This document shows positions 55,369 to 64,000 of a stretch of DNA of 64,000 bases, piece by piece; the stretch's first letter is position 1, and each line of letters begins with the position of its first letter. The notes under the pieces are model-generated. The model was not told the origin of the DNA, made no database searches, and saw only the letters and a program-made list of their open reading frames with translations. A program made the position numbers and the translations under genes. This stretch comes from Bugula neritina (taxonomy: Eukaryota > Bryozoa > Gymnolaemata > Cheilostomatida > Bugulidae), in the NCBI GenBank assembly GCA_964035545.1, contig OZ037765.1:2207001-2271000 (forward strand). Reading direction: 5' to 3'.

Positions 55369-58300
55369 GTTTTTACAGCCATTAGTCACAAATATTGACA
55401 TCAGTATTTCTATAAATATTATATACTACAGATCTGCATTATCTAGTCTTTACTATTCAAATGTGTAGAATTATGATAAATATGTTATATTGCTTTCGTA
55501 AAAAAGATATGAATGGGTTAAAACGCCATATACATAAACCATTAGCTATGGAATGTTTCTCAGCTTATTTTCTAAGAGCTTGTAGAGCTACAATGCTATA
55601 ATACAATGCATGATTGTACTACAAAATGCACAAGTTTTTTACCACTTTGGACACAAAAGTTGATTTTTTGTAATTAAATTTTTTACATTATTACTAAAGG
55701 CACAGAGAAGAGAAATTTACCCAAAGTATTTCTCACTGCTGCAGCAAGTATTGCAGTTTTTTTCTTCCATGATACTGAAAACTAGCCTGCAACAATATCA
55801 ACCTTGTCTTAGTTTCTATTAACATTGTGCTTATAATAATAATAAACCCTTTTATGTAGATATATAGATTTAAAACAATTTCAATCTATTCAAAGCATTT
55901 AAAGACTTGGGACCATAAATAAAGACAATAACACTATTTATCAGGAATAGTAGGCTTTCTCTTTATAGATTAGAAACTTTGATATGATTTTTGAAAGTGT
56001 AGCGATGCACCTAGTGTTTTGATTTTAAACTCTCGAAAATAATCTTAAATTAGAAGAATGTTGCTGGGATTTATGCCAGTAGTGAACAGAAATCTTATAG
56101 CTAACTACTAAAGCTATTACTCTATGCTACCTACCTGTACTTTTATCCACGTGCCATGAATACTCGTGCTGCCTCTTGCTGCTGCCGTAATATACGCTTT
56201 ACTTCTGTAACCTCATCTTAAACTGCGTTGCACATGATTTCACACGTGCTGAAATTCAAATCTTAAAATATTTGCCATATGATCAAATACTTTAGATTTT
56301 ACATTTTGACATGTTTATCTTGTATAGGTTTTATCATTTATGCATGCATTATGCATAATATGCATATGCATGTATAAAATAGCACTGTTATATGTATATT
56401 ACATTTGTATTCATTGCTATAAATAATCAGCAATACTAGAAGTTATAATTAATTGAGTGGTAATTCAGTATCAAGTAACAACATATTATAGTCATATTTT
56501 ATTGACATGGACATACTCGATGGTTTGGAAAGTTGAAAAAATGTTCATATCTATTAATAACTTCAAAATGAATTTTTAGGATTTTTTGTATGACCATTAA
56601 CAACAGTAATTTCACAAATTCAAAAAGCTCTAAAACTGCCAATAGTGTCACACTAATAGGTTTCTTAGACTAGCTATGGTAAGGGGAGACAAAACTTGTC
56701 TGGAGCTGATGATGCAATCATTTGAAATTATTACTTCACTTCTAACATAGCAGTTTGTATTTCAAATGCAAATTTTATCACCTATAGAAGTATTGGTATA
56801 TTATAGCAATAGAAGGGTTGAGGTGTATAATACTATTCATTATGAAGATAAATCCATCAGAAAAATAAATATTAGATAATGTGCAATGAATATAGTGTAG
56901 CATATAAGATGCATTGAAAAGGTTGATTAACTTCTCATAATATTGATTGAACATTACATTTTTTATTTTTGGCTAATAAATTGAAGTTTACAGAAGCATG
57001 GGAAAAACAATATCTATTACGAAAAGTTTATAAAGAGAGAAATACATGCGTTGGGACACTGACATGTTTATAAACTAAACTAATATAATAATAATTTCTG
57101 GAAAAACAAGTATGTTTCAAATTAACCTCTATTGGCTTTGAGTACAAAAGATGAAATGCATATAACAACATAATAACACATGGTAACTTTCTAGGCTTTA
57201 TATTATATGCTATCATGTGATAGATAAAGCCTTCAATATTTCTTGCTATATATTTCCACTATTCATAGCGTAGTTTGAATAAAGGGGGGGGGGGAATTGT
57301 TGATGGTATGAGAGGTTATGTAGGACTGTATATACAATACTTCATTGATCTTTATACAAAATATATATGTATAAGTGAGAAATTTATTGACCTACAGTAT
57401 AGCTGTTCTACTAGTCAAAAATGAATATCCGAACCAAATAGATAAGAATAATATAATAAATAAAACTAATGAATGTTGGCTTTAGAATGGAAAAATACAA
57501 AACTTTGCTCGAATTTCGTGGTCACTGAAACCCAACACTGCTATGTCAGCATTTCAGGTAACAATGGACACATAACTCTTAAAACCAGCAAAACTTTAAC
57601 AGCATCAGTCAAAATTTGACAAAATCACTTCTTCAAACAGACTTATCTGACACACTAAGATAGGAACAGCATAGCAAGGTGTTTAGTGATATATCAGCAT
57701 GACTCATCAGAGACTGCAGACATTAGAGTGATGGTCATAGCTGTCTGTCATGCCACGCTGCCGGTACATGCTACTGTGTCAGCTTCTTCTGACTGGGCGG
57801 CAGCAAAGGAATCATATTGATTATTCATATGAGTTATTGATAACTTGTTGCAGTATCTTGTCTATCCAGGGTAGCCAACTGAATTGCGGCTACATTCTAG
57901 TTCTGTGCTGCAATTATTCAATACACTTCACTTTTACGACATCAATTTAATAGAGGGAATGGCATCTTGCATTAGTTTGTATCTTTGTGTAAATAATCTC
58001 GCATTTCAAATGCACTTACATTGTCATTAATAGTTACCAAAATTATCAACCTTTAGCTCAATTTTCATTCACAGTTTTATTTCATTATAATATTATAAAG
58101 CTAATATTTGTTTTTTAGTATAAGGTAATTGTATAACATATTTTACTTCTAGTGACTTCGAAAAGTATACATCTACTAAAATAACAAAATACTGTTTGAT
58201 AAAATTCAACTTTTGGTTATTTTTAGCAAAAGTATTGCGGTTTTTTCTCTTCAAAATAAACATCGTTCAACAACATCTAATAAAACAGCCATCACCTCAT

Positions 58301-58481
58301 ATGTTGGTGTCATTAACCCGAATAGAAGAATAATCAACTGTTAAGTCATAATCTTTAGGGAATATGGGGCTATGTATGCTGCCACATGTTATGATGTGTT
58401 ATGCAGTTAATATGACTTGTTGTTTTGACAATAGTTGCTATGATTGTATTGTTGAAAAAGATTCAAGAGAGATAATCAATA

Positions 58482-58492
58482 GCGGCCATCTT
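58482..58492 (+). promoter_or_regulatory. YY1-like motif upstream of the TRAF gene
   Basis: GCGGCCATCTT is the reverse of AAGATGGCCGC, the YY1 consensus often found near animal transcription starts. It lies about 190 bp before the ATG. Inference only. Confidence 0.35.
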
Positions 58493-58679
58493 TGTTACGA
58501 ATATTAAATGAACTTTCTCTACAATGATGGACATTGATTTTTCCAAATCATTTGTTTGGTTTGTCGCCATTGCTTAGAACACGGTCAGTTCCATTGCTAA
58601 AGGTTGGGAACTAGAAAACTAGCTCTTGGTGAATTTTTAGCCCTTTTTTGGCATTAAACCATCTTTTGAGTAAGCTAAA

Positions 58680-61600
58680 ATGCCTGAGAGGATTTCTCCA
58701 GGACTGGGTAACCGACTAGGCTCTGACTTGTCTCTGCTAAGTGGTACTTCTTCTGCTAATGGCAGGACCGCAGATATAGACATTGCGTTCCTCGAACCTC
58801 TACAGAAGAAGTACGAGTGCCCGATATGTGTGAGAGTGCTGAGATACCCGGTACAGTTTGAAACCTGTGGACACAGATGCTGCTCTTCATGCCTCCCTGA
58901 ACTTCTCAGGTAAAAACATACTTGTAGTCTTGAGTTTACCCAATGGTCTCCGTGGTGTAATGGTTAGCACACTTGCTTGCAAGCCGGAGGTCTCGGGTTC
59001 GAATCTGGGTGGGAGCAAAATTGTTTTTTAATACTGAGACTTGATTTACTCTAGACATCAAGGCTACATTTGATTATTGTTATTCAATTTGTATTGCGTG
59101 CTTATTGCTGTGAAGTTAAAACATACATTAGTTGCCCATTTATACTCTATAATATGCTCTAGTGGTAGAGTTTTTCTAGCTGTACTATGCTTGCATTTTA
59201 TTCTGTGCCACAATTCTGTTTGTAATATCAGTTTTCATAGCACAGCTTTTACGTCAAGTGTTTTACTTTCAAATGTTTGAAGTTTACAACAGCTAAAAAT
59301 TGTTCTTATCGCAACACTACAGTACTGGAACTGTAAGGCTATATTTAACATTTCTGTAGTAATCTGTTTCTAATGCAATTAAGTAGTTTTACCTCAAGCT
59401 ATTTCGTCAGCTTGACTTCAGAGTTTCAAAAAGCAACAGATTTGTCTAGATTTACTTTACCTTAAACATCATTAATTAAGCTTTGTTTAACATTTAAATT
59501 GAGTTATAACTTAGCCTAGGGTGCTAAAAAAGTTAGAATTTGTACTTAACCAATGCAACTGTCATAGATGTGCTGCAACTATCAAAGCTGAGAAAGTATT
59601 GAGATGAAAAGTTAGAATGTTCTATTATGCAATGCTGACTTGAATTTGTTTTCTACTTTCAGGATTGCTCCGAGATGCCCTATAGACCAATCAGAAGTTA
59701 AAAGAGACATGGTAAGTATTTTATTATCAACTGCTACTATTAACTACTACTTTTAACTGCTAATAATTACTGCTACTATAAAAACTGCTATATACTATTA
59801 ATTGTTACTATTAACTGTTAGTATATTAACTGCTACTATTAACTACTACTATTAACTGCTATGTACTACTAAATTCTGTTGTTATTGATAGTTTATTCTA
59901 ATTTTTCATCTTCATTATAATACAGTTTCATTTATATTATAAAAAGTCCCACAATATGATTTTGCTCAATACGAATGTAAAAGTGTTATAATACATACAT
60001 ATAATATACATAATCTATTGAAGTTATTTTGATACAATGTTTTATATAGTTTTAGCAAATTGTGTGCACCTGATAAATAACTAAAATTTCTTGAAAAAAA
60101 ATGTACCTATTCGGTCCTAAATTTTCAAAAGTGTTAGAATATTTGGACAAATTTTTGTATTGCACGGATATTTTTGGTCAATGTAAAATGGACGCTATTG
60201 ATAATGCAATAAAGTGTGAACCAATTGCAAACTAGCAATATCGAACATAACTATGATGCCAATAATGTGTGCTTACAATAAACAATATTATTTTGATATA
60301 TAATATCTATAATACACATTCTTCAGTATTCCTTTCCTTTAATTATGATATGATATTACCCAGTGTGATGAAATAACAAGTTATAATCATTTCACTAATG
60401 TGTTATAGAAGCACATAACAATAGTCTGCTGCGGAATTTGCATTATCACAATGAATAAGCCATTTCATTGAGATCAATATTCTAAGTATTGATCCCATTC
60501 TAGTCAACATATAACTTGTTTTTCTCGACAAGCAAATGCTATAATGATTATAACAAATGCTAATATTTGGGTATATGAGAACTTGCTGACAAACAACTGC
60601 TACAGTAAATTATTGCAGCGTTTTAGTAAAATATTCTTGAGCTATATGTGACATTGTGACAATGTTAAATCCAACTAATATTAAAAAATAATCTCATAAA
60701 ATTATTAAATAAAATTAAAATACATTTCAATTGCTTTTTTGCTTGTATAAGATGTTTTCAAAAAGTCATAGTACAGCTTTCAGGCATGTTCTATCGTTGT
60801 TTCACACACCATGTTTGTATCTACAGGTAAATGTGGACAAAGCATTTACAAAGGAAATAGAAGCTCTTGGTGTGAAATGCGCCAACCATCCCGCAGGATG
60901 TAAATGGAAGGGAGTTCTCAAAGACTTCTATGTAAGTTACAATTCTTGCAGCCATTAAATCATCACATCACAGCCTTCAACTCTTGTAGAGTTTTGAAAT
61001 ACTTGACTTTTTAACAGCTGCTTAAAAATACATAAAGTAAAATTTAATTTTTTCCAACATATTTTAATGGTTCAAAGCTCAATACTGACATAAATTTTTT
61101 AAATAATCTCATTTTATTCTTGCAAAAATTATAATAACTCAACATTTATAAGTTCTATTTAATAATCAAATTTAATTGGCAAATATGACTCAAACTAAAT
61201 TTACTAGAATCAAAGTAATGAACAGAAGTGTTAGTTATTGTGTTTCAACAAGACGTATTAAACAATTTTTAATTGTAATTATATGTTTCTTGTAAGATTA
61301 TATAATTGATAATGTTCTGAAAATTTTTATGTTAGTTATATTATCAGCTAAATCCTATATAATACTTGTAGTAAAATGTGAATGTAGACAATAAATTTTG
61401 ACAAAATGAAAATTTTCAATTGAGTCAGTTATGAATATTAGGAAATGGCCTTAGTATTGTTTGATAATAATGCAATACAATAATAATGCAATTATATAAT
61501 AGAGATTTATTTTTCATTTCTCATTTCTACATTTTATTGCCATGATTTTCAGATGCACTACGAGGATTGCAAGTACTTGTCAATTCGCTGCCCAAGACAA

Positions 61601-63843
61601 TGTGGAGCTGAGTTTGAGAAGAGATTCTTAGACAAGCACTTGAGAGATGACTGCCCAAAGAGAGACATGACTTGTGAATTCTGCAAAGAGACAATAGCAG
61701 TGGACGAGGAGATAACTCACCTTAACACGTGCAAACGATTCCCTATACCTTGTCCTAATGGCTGCAAGAAGAAGGAGATTCCTCGTGAAGAGGTCAGTGC
61801 AACTGCTATTTACTACATAAAATGTGCCTTGATCTCTAAATGCAATACTTTTATATAGTACCACATGCAGTTTGACTATCAATTGTGTGTAACGAACTTA
61901 TTTTAAAATTGTTTTAGAAAATATTCTACTGCTGGTCAGTCATTTAGTTCAAATTACAATCAATATCCAAGTTAATTACTGGTCTATTCACATTAACTCA
62001 GACTCTGGTTCTTGTTTTGAACAAAACATTGGAACTCTAACAAAGCTGCTTTAACAAATAAACTAATGCTTGAAGGTCATTAAGTATACAGTAGAGAGCT
62101 AGGACCTGTGTTCTCAGAAACTTGAATTACTTGAGTACATACTTGATACAAACAAAATTTTCAATGAAAAGACTATTTTTCATAATAAGAATTTATAAAT
62201 AGTAGGTGATGTAAAATTATGAGAAAACTCAGTTAATGTAAACAGAGAAGACCTATTTCTCTTTAGAAGCAACTGTGTAACTTTGTTATAATTTATACAG
62301 CTATACATCTTCACCAAATACTTGCATAGAATTGTCTGCGTTTCTGTGCAAAATATAGCCTACATATATGCTATTAAATCAATGCATTCCAATTAGCCAT
62401 ATCTTGCATACACGATATGCGAGTACATGTCTATTTCCTATATTAGTATTGCGACAGCTCATTTCCTGTTCTTTGAGTCGCGTAATAATGCAGCCGAGTC
62501 ACCGAAGAGATCACTTAAGTCATTTGTAATGCAGGTTTTTGTAATGAAAACTTAGCAACCTTACAAAAGCATTGCACATCAATTAAACTGGTGGAAGATA
62601 AAAGCGAATAAAATATAATAGACATATTATTATAGGCTCTATAAACGGTTTTGCATAAATATTTAAATACTTAACAGTAACCTGTGCATCAGTATATTGC
62701 ATCAACATAAACTGACCGCTTTACCAAGAATTATTGGAATTAAATTGGACAGGAAATTCAAAGAATAATAACATATGCAACACATCACAGCATGCAGGAA
62801 TATTTTTCAAAGCAGTTGGATGAAAAATATTGATTTTTGAACAAAATGTGTTTGATTGTAATCGAATGAGTTTGTAAACTCAAACATATTGAACAGGTAC
62901 AACTATTCAGTTTTCACTGCATTGATGGTAACTAAAATTGGACAAGTTTTTATCACAGTCTAAATGTAAATTTGTAAACATGTGCTTTGTGATTGGATAC
63001 CTTTTAATTTCTAGGCTCAGAGTCATGTAGAAGACATTTTAGCTTATATTTCTAATTGCTTTTATAAATCTTAGACGTATTTTGTTTGTGGTAAAATTTT
63101 TTCGAAACTCTGCAGCAAAAAATCAACAAAAGTGTGCTTTTCATCATCGAAATCTACTATTCAAAATGTTGCATAATAAATATATAAACAAAATGGAATA
63201 ACTTGGCATGTTATAATGCATTAATAGCTGGAAGCTCACATGGAGGGGGCCTGTACCAAGCAGGGCATCCCGTGTCCATTTTCCGAGTGTGGATGTGACC
63301 ACAGATGTGCCAGAAAGGAGATGAACAAACACATCAGAGACGAGCCAGTGAAACATCTGACCCTAGTAGGGCAGACAATTCTTGCACACAAGAAGACTCT
63401 GGAAATGCATTCGGAAATCATGGATTCCCAGGAAGAAAAGCTGGGTAAGACAATTCCCACTACATACAAAAAATATATAATAGTGGTTTTGTAATGGGAT
63501 CTAATCTTAAAATATATTTTAATACTACATTCTATGTTCTTTTCTGTTATACATTCATAATACACGTGAAATAGGTTGCTGTATTTCTTTAAAAAATATG
63601 AAAACTTTGATGCCATTGTTGAAGATGTTTCACTTTGTTGTATTTTAGGAACGTCCCTGACACGCCTCGATGCTTTAGAAAAACTGTATGGTTCTCAGCT
63701 TATCTGGAAGATTGACAACTATACTGAGAAGTTGGAGGAAGCAAAGGCTGGAAAGAAGCCAACAATATTTTCACCTCCATTTTTGACTGGCCGCTGCGGA
63801 TACAAAATGGCCATGTCATGCTGTCTCTATGGTGACGGGAAAG
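58680..63843 (+). CDS. TRAF-family adaptor / E3 ligase, TRAF4-like (5' six coding exons; gene continues past the window)
   Basis: Exons: 58680-58909, 59663-59711, 60827-60931, 61553-61792, 63228-63444 and 63649-63843, giving 345 residues so far, with GT-AG junctions. A C3HC3D RING lies at residues 47-85 (C47, C50, C63, H65, C68, C71, C82, D85), the TRAF type. TRAF zinc fingers follow over exons 3-5 (GVKCANHPAGCKWKG; CPRQCGAEFEKRFLDKHL; CEFCKETI; CPNGCKKKEIP; CPFSECGC). A helical segment leads into the MATH/TRAF-C domain start LIWKIDNYTEKLEEAKAGKK ... GYKMAMSC. TRAFs couple receptors to ubiquitin-dependent signalling in the cytoplasm. Several zinc fingers and the MATH sequence suggest TRAF4-like rather than TRAF2/3/6. 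The remaining MATH exon or exons lie right of 64,000. The start is the ATG after AGCTAAA. Confidence 0.92.
58910..59662 (+). other. TRAF intron 1
   Basis: 753 bp, GTAAAA...TTTCAG. Apart from the tRNA-like element nothing is recognised; the 67-codon open frame at 59077 is incidental. Confidence 0.6.
58945..59017 (+). repeat. tRNA-derived SINE head in TRAF intron 1
   Basis: GTGGTGTAATGGTTAGCAC (D arm, A box), CTTGCTTGCAAGCCGG (anticodon arm with short loop), GGTTCGAATC (perfect B box), then GGGAGCA. It is better preserved than the copy at 55,294 and shares the GGAGGTCTCGGGTTCGAATC core with the minus-strand repeats in the collagen spacers. Acceptor pairing has two mismatches and the anticodon loop is one base short, so a functional tRNA is unlikely. 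Confidence 0.6.
59729..59870. repeat. Imperfect TAACTGCTACTAT minisatellite in TRAF intron 2
   Basis: About ten imperfect copies of a 9-14-base unit built from AACTGCTACTATT and AACTACTACTATT lie just after the exon-2 donor. Confidence 0.6.
59871..60826 (+). other. Rest of TRAF intron 2
   Basis: AT-rich intron sequence ending TTTGTATCTACAG; nothing else recognised. Confidence 0.55.
60932..61552 (+). other. TRAF intron 3
   Basis: 621 bp, GTAAGT...TTTTCAG. AT-rich; nothing else recognised. Confidence 0.6.
61793..63227 (+). other. TRAF intron 4
   Basis: 1.4 kb, GTCAGT...TTAATAG, AT-rich. The acceptor has a weak pyrimidine tract. Nothing else recognised. Confidence 0.55.
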
Positions 63844-64000
63844 GTAACAAAGCAATACATTAGTTGTCTTCTCCTGACTATCGAGTCGGGGGGGGGTTTC
63901 TAGAATATTGTTTGTGATTTTCATGCCAAGGGAGTCCACTTTTAATATGCAACTTGTTATAGCAATAGGCCCACACAGTAACATAGCTACTGTAATGCAA

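Larger units (their letters stand above)
54389..58679. other. Gene-poor intergenic region before the TRAF gene
   Basis: AT-rich sequence with no supported gene. It contains a degenerate tRNA-derived element (55294-55368) and a poly-G run near 57,285. Small open frames here have no coding character. The last 200 bp hold the probable promoter and leader of the TRAF gene. Confidence 0.5.

Noticed and set aside
58945-59017. Functional tRNA gene
   Set aside because: The anticodon loop has six bases and the acceptor stem has mismatches; it lies in an intron and has relatives throughout the window, as a SINE does.
63236-63616. 126-codon minus-strand frame over TRAF exon 5
   Set aside because: It is antisense to a zinc-finger exon with good splice sites and extends into intron sequence without domain content.

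Overview
The window is nuclear DNA of an invertebrate metazoan. It is AT-rich and intron-rich with GT-AG introns. It carries a TRAF signalling gene, a tandem family of secreted short-chain collagens of the type first described in sponges and also known from cnidarians, molluscs and other invertebrates, and LTR, non-LTR and DNA transposons. The sequence alone does not fix the phylum.

Region 1 (1-47,540) is one tandem array on the minus strand: nine complete gene copies (called copies 1-9 here, numbered by increasing coordinate) plus the first two exons of a tenth (copy 0) at the left edge. Each complete copy has seven exons: a 16-nt start exon, signal peptide plus coiled coil, a linker ending in a cysteine, a short Gly-X-Y exon, a longer Gly-X-Y exon running into the C-terminal domain, and two exons of cysteine-rich C4-like domain. 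Exons 4-6 all begin and end in phase 1. Their collagen parts vary in length between copies while the ends are nearly invariant. Copy 5 is a pseudogene with several lesions, and copy 4 has a one-base frameshift. The spacers hold inverted CCAAT boxes, a conserved block about 0.7 kb upstream of most starts, tRNA-like inverted repeats, poly(A) signals, two CTA/CTG microsatellites, a solo LTR (inside copy 5) and a TIR-bounded element carrying a non-LTR reverse-transcriptase fragment.

Region 2 (48,721-51,506) is a compact LTR retrotransposon with a perfect 5-bp target duplication, a tRNA-Ser-like primer site and one intact Gag-protease ORF, but no reverse transcriptase or integrase. Its 3' non-coding part holds a row of seven small tetraloop hairpins and duplicated polypurine/U3-start sequences.

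Region 3 (51,507-58,679) is gene-poor. It holds a second solo LTR of the family seen in copy 5, inverted and split by a decayed DNA transposon with a transposase fragment, and a degenerate tRNA-derived element.

Region 4 (58,680-64,000) is the 5' part of a plus-strand TRAF4-like gene (RING, TRAF zinc fingers, start of the MATH domain) that continues past the window.

The collagen copies probably make secreted, trimerising proteins in which a coiled coil nucleates a short triple helix and displays a disulphide-rich head. The differences between copies sit in small patches of that head and in collagen length, which looks like diversification of a recognition or matrix family. This functional reading is inference.
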